Of a DNA stretch of 64,000 bases, positions 55,784 through 63,874 are shown piece by piece. The first letter of the stretch is position 1. Every line of letters begins with the position of its first letter. Source of the stretch: Sphingomonas lacusdianchii (GTDB lineage Bacteria > Pseudomonadota > Alphaproteobacteria > Sphingomonadales > Sphingomonadaceae); NCBI RefSeq assembly GCF_022664395.1, contig NZ_JAKRET010000002.1, positions 409,411 to 473,410 on the forward strand. Reading direction: 5' to 3'. The translations under genes were made by a program, and so were the position numbers. Under the pieces are notes generated by a model. The model did not search any database. It was given only the letters and a program-made list of their open reading frames with translations, and was not told the DNA's origin.

Positions 55784-56716
55784 ATGACCATCCTGCTGCT
55801 CGCCGAGCACGACAATATCGCTCTTTCCGAACTCACCGCGCGGGCGCTGACCGCGGCATCGCAAATGGGCGATGCGGTCGACATTCTCGTGGCAGGGCAG
55901 GGGGCGCAGGGCGTCGCGGCGACGGCGGCGCAACTCGCCGGCGTGCGCCGCGTGCTGCTGGCGGAGGCGCCCGCCTTGGAGCAGCGGCTGGCCGAGCCAA
56001 CCGCCGCGTTGCTCGTCGCGCTGGCGGCGGACTATGCCGCGATCGTCGCGCCGGCGACCAGCACGGGCAAGAACGTTCTGCCGCGGGTCGCTGCGCTGCT
56101 CGACGTCATGCAGGTGTCCGAGATCGTCGAGGTCGTCGCGCCCGACACGTTCAAGCGTCCCATCTATGCGGGCAATGCCGTGCAGACGGTCAGGTCGGGC
56201 GATGCGGTGAAGGTCGTGACCGTCCGCACCGCCGCCTTCGCGCCAACGGCGTCAGGCGAGACGGCGGTGGAGATCGTAACGGTGACCGACGCCGGCGATC
56301 CCGGCCTGTCTCGCTTCGTCGAGAACCGATTCGCCGCGACGGACCGGCCCGATCTGGGCGCGGCACGCATCGTCGTCTCCGGCGGGCGGGCGCTCGGTTC
56401 GGCGGAGAAGTTCCGCGAGACGATCCTGCCGCTCGCCGACCGGATGGGCGCGGCGGTCGGCGCATCGCGCGCCGCGGTCGATGCCGGCTATGCGCCGAAC
56501 GACTGGCAGGTGGGGCAGACCGGCAAGGTCGTGGCGCCCGACCTGTATATCGCCTGCGGCATTTCCGGCGCGATCCAGCATCTGGCCGGAATGAAGGACG
56601 CCAGGATCATCGTCGCGATCAACAAGGATGCGGACGCGCCGATCTTCCAGGTCGCCGACTATGGTCTGGTCGGCGACCTGTTCGAACTGGTTCCCGAACT
56701 CGCGCGGCAACTCTGA
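55784..56716 (+). CDS. etfA: Electron transfer flavoprotein, alpha subunit
   Basis: A 310-residue subunit, 20 bp after etfB. The C-terminal FAD-binding domain shows the family signature ([91 protein letters not shown]). Confidence 0.96.
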   Translation: MTILLLAEHDNIALSELTARALTAASQMGDAVDILVAGQGAQGVAATAAQLAGVRRVLLAEAPALEQRLAEPTAALLVALAADYAAIVAPATSTGKNVLPRVAALLDVMQVSEIVEVVAPDTFKRPIYAGNAVQTVRSGDAVKVVTVRTAAFAPTASGETAVEIVTVTDAGDPGLSRFVENRFAATDRPDLGAARIVVSGGRALGSAEKFRETILPLADRMGAAVGASRAAVDAGYAPNDWQVGQTGKVVAPDLYIACGISGAIQHLAGMKDARIIVAINKDADAPIFQVADYGLVGDLFELVPELARQL

Positions 56717-56751
56717 ACCGATCGAACGCAATTCCCGAACGAGGCCCGTCC

Positions 56752-57609
56752 ATGAACGAGAAGTCCTACGTCATCCGGCTCGGTTGCCCGGACCAGCCCG
56801 GCATCGTCGCCGCCGTCACCACCGCGCTGGCAGGGTTGGGCGCCAATATCCTCGAATCGAACCAGTTCTGGGATCGCCAGGCCGATCATTTCTTCCTGCG
56901 TATCGCCGTGACAGTCGCGCCAGACATCACCCGCGAAGCGATCGAACACGCGCTCCAGCCTGCCAAGGCGCAGTTCGGCCTCGACCTGTCGGTCACCGAC
57001 ATGGCGCAGCGGCCGAAGATCATCGTGATGGTGTCAAAATTCGACCATGCGATGCATCACCTTCTCTATCAGATCAAGGTGCGCTGGCTGAACGCCGACG
57101 TGGTGGCGATCGTGTCCAACCACGACGTGGCGCGCGCCGCTGCGGAGATCGACGGCATCCCCTTCCACCATTGGCCGGTGACGAAGGAGAACAAGGCGGA
57201 GCAGGAGGCGAAGCTGCTCAATCTGGTCGAGGAGACCGGTGCCGAACTGGTGGTGCTGGCGCGGTACATGCAGGTCTTGTCCAACGACCTGTCCGAACGG
57301 CTGTATGGCCGCGTCATCAACATCCACCACTCGTTCCTGCCGAGCTTTAAGGGCGCCAAGCCCTATCATCAGGCGCACGAGCGTGGCGTGAAGCTGATCG
57401 GCGCGACCGCGCATTATGTCACGCCCGACCTCGACGAGGGGCCGATCATCGAACAGGAAACCGAACGGGTCAGCCACAGCCTGACCAGCGAAGATTTCGT
57501 CGCGGCCGGACGCGATATCGAATCGCGGGTGCTGGCGCGCGCGGTCAAATATCATCTCGAAGGACGGGTGATGCTGAACCGCCACCGCACGGTGGTGTTC
57601 GCACCGTGA
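56752..57609 (+). CDS. purU: Formyltetrahydrofolate deformylase
   Basis: A 285-residue enzyme hydrolysing 10-formyl-THF to formate and THF. An N-terminal ACT domain (about 5-85; GCPDQPGIVAAVTTALAGLGANILESNQF) precedes the formyltransferase domain with NIHHSFLPSFKGAKPY and GATAHYVTPDLDEGPII, containing the Asn/His/Asp catalytic set. Regenerating free THF lets the demethylation steps continue. 35 bp after etfA. Confidence 0.95.
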   Translation: MNEKSYVIRLGCPDQPGIVAAVTTALAGLGANILESNQFWDRQADHFFLRIAVTVAPDITREAIEHALQPAKAQFGLDLSVTDMAQRPKIIVMVSKFDHAMHHLLYQIKVRWLNADVVAIVSNHDVARAAAEIDGIPFHHWPVTKENKAEQEAKLLNLVEETGAELVVLARYMQVLSNDLSERLYGRVINIHHSFLPSFKGAKPYHQAHERGVKLIGATAHYVTPDLDEGPIIEQETERVSHSLTSEDFVAAGRDIESRVLARAVKYHLEGRVMLNRHRTVVFAP

Positions 57610-57664
57610 CCGCGCGCGCCGTCGCGCTGCTCCTGGCCCCTATCTCTGACGCAAAGGATTGAAG

Positions 57665-60226
57665 ATGGCTGCGCTTCCCGAAAAGGCCCGTGTCGTGATC
57701 GTCGGCGTCGGCGGTATCGTTGGCGCGTCGATCGTGCATCATCTGGTCGAGCGCGGCTGGACCGATATCGTCGGTATCGACAAGTCCGGCGTGCCGACCG
57801 ACATCGGCTCGACCGCGCACGCCTCCGACTTCTGCTACGCGACCAGCCACGATTATCTGACGACGTGGACGACGCTCTACTCGATGGATTTTTTCGAGAA
57901 GATGGGTCACTATTCACGGATCGGCGGGCTGGAGGTCGCGCGGGTCGGCGACGATCAGCGGATGGACGAGATCCGACGCAAGGTTGCCTCAGGCAAGGCA
58001 TTCGGCACCCGCGCAGAACTGGTCGACCCCGCGACGATTAAGGCGAAGTTTCCCCTGATCGAGGAAAGCCTCATCCAAGGCGGCCTGTGGGACCCCGATG
58101 CGGGGCTGGTCGTGCCGCGGTCGCAGACGGTGGCGGGCAAGCTGATCGATCAGGCGGTCGACGCCGGTGCGCTGACCGTCTTCGCCAACAACCAGGCCGA
58201 ATCGCTCATCATCGACGACGGGCGGATCAAGGGCGTGGTGACGACGCGCGGTACGATCATGGCCGACTATGTCGTCGTCTGTACCGGCCTGTGGGGACGG
58301 TTGATCGCCGAAATGGCGGGCGAGGATCTGCCGGTCTTCCCGGTCGACCATCCGCTGACCTTCTTCGGGCCGTACATCGAATTCGAGGGGACGGGGAAGG
58401 ACATCGGTTATCCGTTGCTCCGCGATCAGGGCAATTCCGCCTATATGCGCGATACCGGCGACCCCAGGACGACCGAGGGCGGCCAGATCGAATGGGGCTA
58501 TTACGAGGAGCACGCGCCGCGCCTCGTCCATCCGCGCGACCTTCTGGAAAAGGAATTCGCGCGACTGTCGCCGTCGCAGCGCGATCTGGAGATGGAACAG
58601 GTGCTCGAACCGCTCGAACGCGCGATCGAACTGACGCCGATCCTGGGCGAGCTGGGCTATAACGAAAGCCATTCGTTCAACGGCCTGCTCCAGACGACCA
58701 CCGATGGCGGCCCGTCGATCGGCGAGAGCCAGAAGGTCCGCGGGCTGTGGTATGCGGTCGGCATCTGGGTGAAGGACGGCCCGGGCATGGGCAAGCTGGT
58801 CGCCGACTGGATGACCGACGGGCGCACCGCGATCGACCATGCCAGCATCGATTATGCGCGCTTCAACCCGTTCCAGCTCGAAGCGGACTTCATTGAGGCG
58901 CGCTGCCTGGAGACCGCCGCCAAGATCTACAGTCCGCCGGTCCATCCGCGCGAGCCGTTCGCGGGGGGGCGCGGCATCCGCCGCTCGCCCTTCTGGGAGC
59001 GGGAGAAGGAACTGGGCGGCTATTTCATGGAACTTGGCGGCTGGGAACGCGCCCACGGCTATGCTGCGAATGAGCATCTGCTGGAAAAATACGCCGATCA
59101 AGTGCCGATGCGCGAGAATGAGTGGGACAATCGCCATTTCTGGCGGGTGTCGAACGCCGAACAACTCGAACTCAGCGCTGATTGCGGGCTCATCAATCTG
59201 TCGCACTTCCACATCACCGACATCACCGGGCCGGATCATGTCGCGCTGATGGAGTGGCTGTGCGCCGCGAAGGTCGGCGGCGATGCGCAGTTCGGCAAGG
59301 GCATCTACACCCACTTCCTCGACGACGAGGGCAATGTGCGGGCCGACTTCACCGTCTTCCGCCTTGCCGATCGCTGTCGGCTGGTGAACGGCGCCGATGC
59401 GGGGCCGCGCGACGTGCATTACATGCGCCGCGTCGCGCAGGATCGCGGGCTGGACGTTACCGTTACGGACGTGACCGAGCAGTATGTCACCATCGGCATC
59501 TGGGGCCCGAACGCGCGCACGAACCTGCAGAAGGTCGTCGAGGACCCGGACGCGCTGTCGCACGAGAACTTTCCCTTCGCCGCGATCCGCACCGTCCGCA
59601 TCGCGGGCAAGGACGTGATGGCGTTTCGCATCTCCTATGTCGGCGAACAGGGCTGGGAACTGCACATGGCCTATGCGGACGGGCTGGCGGTGTGGGACGC
59701 GCTGCGCTCGACTGGGGTGATCGCCGTCGGCATCGAAACCTACGCCAATTCCCGCCGTATGGAGAAGAGCCTGCGTCTGCAGAACGCCGATCTGCTGACG
59801 CACTACAATCTGCTGGAGGCCGATCTGGCGCGGCCCAAGGCCAAGGAGGCGGACTTCCGCGGCAAGGCCAAGCATCTCGAACATCGCGCGCGCGAACATC
59901 AGCCGGCGAAGCTGTGTACGCTGGTGATGACCGACAATGTCGATGCGAAGGGGGTGAGGCGGTATCCGGTCGGTATCCTGCCAGTGATCGACCCGGAGAC
60001 GGGCGAAGTGCCGGTCGACGAACTGGGGCGGCGCTCCTACACCACCTCGATCGCCTATGGTCCGTCGATCGGCAAGAATATCGCGCTGGCCTATCTGCCC
60101 TGGGCGTTGTGTCAGGAGGGCCGAAGGCTCGAAGTCGAATATTTCGGAGAGCGATATCCGGTCGAGGTCGCGTCAGTCGGCTACCGACCGCTCTACGACC
60201 CCGAAAACCGCAAGCCGAAGAGCTGA
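57665..60226 (+). CDS. Dimethylglycine dehydrogenase-like flavoprotein with GcvT domain
   Basis: An 853-residue fusion: an N-terminal FAD-dependent DAO domain (VVIVGVGGIVGASIVHHLVERG, about 10-30, then STAHASDFCYATS, whose His could be the flavin-attachment site), an FAO_M linker, and a GcvT aminomethyltransferase domain (about 455-760; HFHITDITGPDHVALMEWL, YVGEQGWELHMAYADG, ETYANSRRMEKSLRL) with C-terminal barrel. It would oxidise dimethylglycine to sarcosine, giving methylene-THF and reduced ETF. Dimethylglycine specificity is inferred from the neighbours; a sarcosine or other N-methyl substrate is possible. AAAGGA precedes ATG 57665; TTG 57659 is an alternative. Confidence 0.87.
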   Translation: MAALPEKARVVIVGVGGIVGASIVHHLVERGWTDIVGIDKSGVPTDIGSTAHASDFCYATSHDYLTTWTTLYSMDFFEKMGHYSRIGGLEVARVGDDQRMDEIRRKVASGKAFGTRAELVDPATIKAKFPLIEESLIQGGLWDPDAGLVVPRSQTVAGKLIDQAVDAGALTVFANNQAESLIIDDGRIKGVVTTRGTIMADYVVVCTGLWGRLIAEMAGEDLPVFPVDHPLTFFGPYIEFEGTGKDIGYPLLRDQGNSAYMRDTGDPRTTEGGQIEWGYYEEHAPRLVHPRDLLEKEFARLSPSQRDLEMEQVLEPLERAIELTPILGELGYNESHSFNGLLQTTTDGGPSIGESQKVRGLWYAVGIWVKDGPGMGKLVADWMTDGRTAIDHASIDYARFNPFQLEADFIEARCLETAAKIYSPPVHPREPFAGGRGIRRSPFWEREKELGGYFMELGGWERAHGYAANEHLLEKYADQVPMRENEWDNRHFWRVSNAEQLELSADCGLINLSHFHITDITGPDHVALMEWLCAAKVGGDAQFGKGIYTHFLDDEGNVRADFTVFRLADRCRLVNGADAGPRDVHYMRRVAQDRGLDVTVTDVTEQYVTIGIWGPNARTNLQKVVEDPDALSHENFPFAAIRTVRIAGKDVMAFRISYVGEQGWELHMAYADGLAVWDALRSTGVIAVGIETYANSRRMEKSLRLQNADLLTHYNLLEADLARPKAKEADFRGKAKHLEHRAREHQPAKLCTLVMTDNVDAKGVRRYPVGILPVIDPETGEVPVDELGRRSYTTSIAYGPSIGKNIALAYLPWALCQEGRRLEVEYFGERYPVEVASVGYRPLYDPENRKPKS

Positions 60227-60246
60227 TCGGTCGCCGGTCCCGCATC

Positions 60247-60696
60247 GTGCGCTATGTCATCCGTCTGAAGAACTGTTCCTTCTTCGCGCATCATGGGGTG
60301 TTCGACGAAGAGGGAACACTTGGTCAGCGCTTCCATATCGATGCGGAAGTGCAGGTCGATGCGACGATGGCGCGCGATGGTCGGGCGATCGTCGGGACGG
60401 TCGATTATGGCGAGATGTTCGCCGAGATCGAGCGCGTGGTTCGCGGCCGGCGACGGCTGCTGATCGAGGCGCTGGCGCTGGAGATCGCACGCGGCCTGTG
60501 CGAGCGGTTCGCCAGCGTCGTGCAGGCCCGCATCACGCTGCGCAAGCCGAGCGTACCGATCCACGGCATCCTGGATCACGTCGAGGTCGAGGTGACATGG
60601 CCAATGGCGGGTGGGACGGCCGATGCGGCGGCGGGTGTGTCGCGATCCGCGGTCGGGGATGACGCAATCGTCCTATTGACGCCCGACCGTCTCTGA
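60247..60696 (+). CDS. folB: Dihydroneopterin aldolase
   Basis: A 149-residue folate-biosynthesis enzyme starting at GTG 60247, 20 bp after the dehydrogenase gene with weak Shine-Dalgarno. Signatures: FFAHHGVFDEEGTLGQRFHIDAEV, VDYGEMFAEIERVV, LIEALALEIA and KPSVPIHGILDHVEVEV. It has about 30 extra C-terminal residues relative to typical members (about 120). Presence in the operon suggests extra folate supply for folate-dependent demethylation. Confidence 0.88.
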   Translation: MRYVIRLKNCSFFAHHGVFDEEGTLGQRFHIDAEVQVDATMARDGRAIVGTVDYGEMFAEIERVVRGRRRLLIEALALEIARGLCERFASVVQARITLRKPSVPIHGILDHVEVEVTWPMAGGTADAAAGVSRSAVGDDAIVLLTPDRL

Positions 60697-60766
60697 ATAG
60701 CCTCCATGGTCATCGGCACGGGTGGATGTGCGCAGAATAGCGGTGCGAGAGGAACAGATGTAATTT

Positions 60767-60788
60767 CCGCCGGGTGAGTGTCCGGCGG
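60767..60788 (+). promoter_or_regulatory. Hairpin in the gbcA leader
   Basis: CCGCCGG (60767-60773) and CCGGCGG (60782-60788) form a 7-bp stem with an 8-base loop in the 122-bp folB-gbcA gap, 30 bp before gbcA. There is no T-tract, so a terminator is doubtful; an attenuator or structured leader is possible. Confidence 0.4.
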
Positions 60789-60818
60789 GGCGGCGGCTGC
60801 ATTGGGGAAGGATAGGAA

Positions 60819-62066
60819 ATGAACGTCCGTAGCGAGATGCTGAACCTGATCCGTCATCGAAAGGACGGTTATTCCTTGCCCCAGCCCTTTTACGTCGATC
60901 AGGCGTTCTTCGACGTCGATCTGGACCTGATCTGGTATCGCGACTGGCTGTTCGCCGGCCACGACTGCGAACTGCTGAAGCCCGGCAGCTATTTCACGCT
61001 ACAGGTCGGGGCCTATCCGATCGTCGTGCTGCGCGATCGCGACGGCACCATCCGCGCCTTCCACAATAGCTGCCGCCATCGCGGCAGCCGGGTGTGCAGT
61101 GCGGATCGCGGCGTCGTCGCCAAGCTGGTCTGTCCCTATCACCAATGGACCTATAATCTCGACGGCTCGCTCGCCTTCGCGCGGCAGATGGGGGAGGGGT
61201 TCGATCCGACCCAGCATTCGCTGAAGCCGGTCGCGTGCGAGAGCGTCGCGGGCTACATCTTCGTTTGTTTGGCCGACGAGCCGCCGGCCTTCGCGCCGTT
61301 CGACGATCTGATGCGCCCCTATTTCGCACCGCATAACCTCACCGATGCGAAGATCGCCTTCCAGTCGACGATCATCGAGAAGGGCAACTGGAAGCTCGTG
61401 TGGGAAAATAACCGCGAGTGCTATCATTGCGCCGGTAGCCATCCCGAATTGTGCAAGACCTATTCGGAATCGCCGAACGTGACCGGTGTCGCCGGCGGCG
61501 GGGAGGATCCGGAGATGGCGGAGCATTGGGCACGGTGCGAGGCGGCGGGACTGCCGGCGCAGTTCCGGATGCACGACAGCGGGCAGTTCCGCGCGATCCG
61601 CGCGCCGCTGCTGCGCGACGCGGAAAGCTATACGATGAACGGCCGGCGTGCGGTCGCGCGCGGCCTGTCCGATGCGGTCGACGCGCAGCGGATCGGCGCG
61701 CTGATGCTGTTCAACTATCCGACGACCTGGAACCATGTCCTGATCGATCACGCGGTGACGTTCCGCGTGATGCCGATCAGCCCGAACGAGACCGCGGTGA
61801 CGACGAAGTGGCTGGTCCACAAGGATGCGGTCGAGGGCGTCGATTACGATCTCGACACGCTGACGCACGTTTGGACGCAGACCAACGATCAGGACCGCCG
61901 TATCGTTGAAGAGAATGCGCTCGGCATCCGGTCTCCCGCCTACGAACCCGGACCCTATTCGCAACTGCACGAGGGTGGGGTGATCCAGTTCGTCGACTGG
62001 TACACGCGCACGATCGAGTCCCGGCTGGACGGCGCGGGCCGTGAGCCCATCCGGCGGGTCGCGTGA
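60819..62066 (+). CDS. gbcA: Glycine betaine monooxygenase, Rieske oxygenase subunit
   Basis: A 415-residue Rieske non-haem iron oxygenase. The [2Fe-2S] ligands are Cys85, His87, Cys105 and His108 (CRHRGSRVCS ... CPYHQW). The mononuclear iron site includes His203 and His208 (NRECYHCAGSHPE). With GbcB it demethylates glycine betaine to dimethylglycine and formaldehyde. The assignment to GbcA rests on overall resemblance and on pairing with a GbcB-like reductase beside dimethylglycine and sarcosine genes; a carnitine or stachydrine oxygenase is the main alternative. Confidence 0.87.
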   Translation: MNVRSEMLNLIRHRKDGYSLPQPFYVDQAFFDVDLDLIWYRDWLFAGHDCELLKPGSYFTLQVGAYPIVVLRDRDGTIRAFHNSCRHRGSRVCSADRGVVAKLVCPYHQWTYNLDGSLAFARQMGEGFDPTQHSLKPVACESVAGYIFVCLADEPPAFAPFDDLMRPYFAPHNLTDAKIAFQSTIIEKGNWKLVWENNRECYHCAGSHPELCKTYSESPNVTGVAGGGEDPEMAEHWARCEAAGLPAQFRMHDSGQFRAIRAPLLRDAESYTMNGRRAVARGLSDAVDAQRIGALMLFNYPTTWNHVLIDHAVTFRVMPISPNETAVTTKWLVHKDAVEGVDYDLDTLTHVWTQTNDQDRRIVEENALGIRSPAYEPGPYSQLHEGGVIQFVDWYTRTIESRLDGAGREPIRRVA

Positions 62067-62088
62067 TCCCTCGCAATCGGAGCGCGGA

Positions 62089-63168
62089 ATGACGGCCGGT
62101 TATCTCCACCTCGACCAGATGGCGCCCTGGAACGACCGCCTGCACCATCTGGAAGTCATCGGCATCGTCGACGAGGCGCCGGGGGTGAAGACCTTCACCT
62201 TCCGTTCGGAGCGAGATCGCTGGTTCCGCTATCGTCCCGGCCAGTTCGTGACGCTGGAATTGCCGGCGGAGGGTGGCCCGCTGCTGCGGACCTACACGCT
62301 GTCTTCCTCGCCCTCCCGCCCTTTATCGATCGCGGTGACGGTGAAGGCGCAGGCCGGCAGCATCGGAACGCGGTGGATGTTCGAACATCTCCGCCCCGGC
62401 GCACGCATCCGTGCCTATGGCCCGACCGGGCAGTTCACCCATGTCGCGCATCCCGCGGCGCGCTATCTGTTCGTATCGGCCGGGTCGGGTGTGACGCCGA
62501 TGATGTCGATGCTGCGCTGGATGGCCGATTGTGCGCCGGGCAGCGATGTCGCCTTCGTGACGGTCGCACGACGGCCGGAGGACATCATCTTCCGCCGCGA
62601 ACTCGAACTGCTCGACCGGCAGATGCCGAACCTGTCGCTGGCGATGATCGTCCGCGAAAAGCCGGCCGGCGAAACATGGAGTGGCCATCGCGGTCGCCTC
62701 GACCCCGCGCGCCTCACGGCGCTCGTCCCCGACCTCGCGACGCGCGAAATCTTTTGTTGCGGGCCGGATGCGTTCATGACGCTGGTCGGCGGCATCGTCC
62801 GTGACGCGGCGGCCGACATGGCCCGCTATCATCAAGAAAGCTTCGGCGAGGCGCCGGCAAACGCACCGAGCGAGCAGGTGCCCTTGGCCGAGGGCACCTC
62901 CGATGCGGCGGTGACGATCACCTTCGCCACCTCCGGCGTCAGCGCGACCTGCGAACCCGGCCGGACCGTGCTCGAAACCGCGCGCCACGCCGGCGTCCGT
63001 ATCCCGGCCGCCTGTGAATCGGGCCTGTGCGGCACCTGCAAGATCATGAAGCACTCGGGTCAAGTGCGCATGGAGCACAATGGCGGCATCCTCGACGACG
63101 AGATTGCGGAGGGGTATATTCTGGCTTGCTGCGCTCGACCGGATCGGGATCTCAGCGTCGACGCCTGA
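62089..63168 (+). CDS. gbcB: Glycine betaine monooxygenase, ferredoxin reductase subunit
   Basis: A 359-residue NAD(P)H reductase: FAD domain (about 15-115; RYRPGQFVTLELP, LLRTYTLSSSP), NAD domain (YLFVSAGSGVTPMMSMLRWM; EIFCCGPDAFM) and a C-terminal plant-type [2Fe-2S] domain with Cys309, Cys314, Cys317 and a last Cys at 347 or 348 (ACESGLCGTCK, ILACCARP). It feeds electrons to GbcA. It starts 22 bp after gbcA; ATG 62089 follows GGAGCGCGGA. An in-frame codon at 62041 is upstream but inside gbcA. Confidence 0.92.
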   Translation: MTAGYLHLDQMAPWNDRLHHLEVIGIVDEAPGVKTFTFRSERDRWFRYRPGQFVTLELPAEGGPLLRTYTLSSSPSRPLSIAVTVKAQAGSIGTRWMFEHLRPGARIRAYGPTGQFTHVAHPAARYLFVSAGSGVTPMMSMLRWMADCAPGSDVAFVTVARRPEDIIFRRELELLDRQMPNLSLAMIVREKPAGETWSGHRGRLDPARLTALVPDLATREIFCCGPDAFMTLVGGIVRDAAADMARYHQESFGEAPANAPSEQVPLAEGTSDAAVTITFATSGVSATCEPGRTVLETARHAGVRIPAACESGLCGTCKIMKHSGQVRMEHNGGILDDEIAEGYILACCARPDRDLSVDA

Positions 63169-63377
63169 CCAACGCGCCAGTTCGCTATCCACCCATTGTT
63201 CGCGAAGCGCCTCGAGGCAGTGGGTCTCGAAGCTTGCCTGTTCAGAGCCCCGTTCTCCCTGCTGGGTCACCGGAGCAGTTCGGCCACCGGGTCTGCGGAG
63301 TATCCCTAAGGGATCACCCGCATATTCTGTTTCTTCCTTAAGGGCTTAGTTCGCCTTGCCTCATCAAGGAGACCGGC
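63169..63377 (+). other. Intergenic region between gbcB and the broken dehydrogenase gene
   Basis: A 209-bp gap. ATCCCTAAGGGAT (63302-63314) is a short inverted repeat and the Shine-Dalgarno AAGGAG lies at about 63366-63371. No gene is supported on either strand. Confidence 0.4.
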
Positions 63378-63874
63378 ATGAAAGCCCTAGTCTGGCACGG
63401 CAAGGAGGACATCCGATACGACACGGTGTCCGATCCTTCGATCGAAGATCCACGCGACGCTATCATCAAGGTGACGAGTTGCGCGATTTGCGGATCGGAC
63501 CTCCACCTTTTTCACAATCTCGTTCCCGCGATGCTGCCCGGCGACATCATGGGTCATGAGACGATGGGGGAGGTCGTCGAGGTCGGCAGCGGGTCGAAAG
63601 GCAAGCTGAAGAAGGGGGGCCGCGTCGTCATTCCCTTCACCATCCAGTGCGGCGAGTGCGAGCAATGCCGGCGCGGTAATTTCTCGGTCTGTCAGCGGAC
63701 CAATCGCAAGGGCGAACTGGGCGACAAGGCATTCGGGCACCGCACGGCCGGGTTGTTCGGCTATACCCATCTGACCGGCGGCTATCCGGGTGGACAGGCC
63801 GAATATCTGCGGGTGCCGTTTGCGGACACCACGCATATCAAGGTGCCCGACGGTATCGACGACGAGAAACTGCT
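63378..63874 (+). pseudogene. Zinc-dependent alcohol/formaldehyde dehydrogenase, interrupted by an insertion sequence
   Basis: About 165 residues of an MDR-type zinc dehydrogenase: MKALVWHGKEDIRYDTV, zinc-site CAICGSDLHLFHN, GHETMGEVVEVG, structural zinc cysteines CGECEQCRRGNFSVC, up to PDGIDDEKLL where family members continue into the Rossmann domain. At 63875 an insertion sequence begins and the frame runs into foreign sequence. The rest of the gene may lie beyond the element. Its family includes glutathione-independent formaldehyde dehydrogenases, and formaldehyde is the by-product of the GbcAB step, so detoxification is a plausible original role. Confidence 0.82.

Noticed and set aside
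59451..59475. Sequence similar to the LacI operator (CGTTACCGTTACGG) inside the dehydrogenase gene
   Set aside because: It is a tandem-like coding stretch, not the inverted GGTAACGTTACC, and is far from the LacI system.
57989..59899. Long minus-strand open frame opposite the dimethylglycine dehydrogenase gene (636 codons)
   Set aside because: It is an antisense shadow of a well-supported gene; no recognisable motif or Shine-Dalgarno.
62323..63270. Minus-strand open frame overlapping gbcB and the following gap
   Set aside because: Mostly antisense to gbcB; the non-overlapping part is too short to support a gene.
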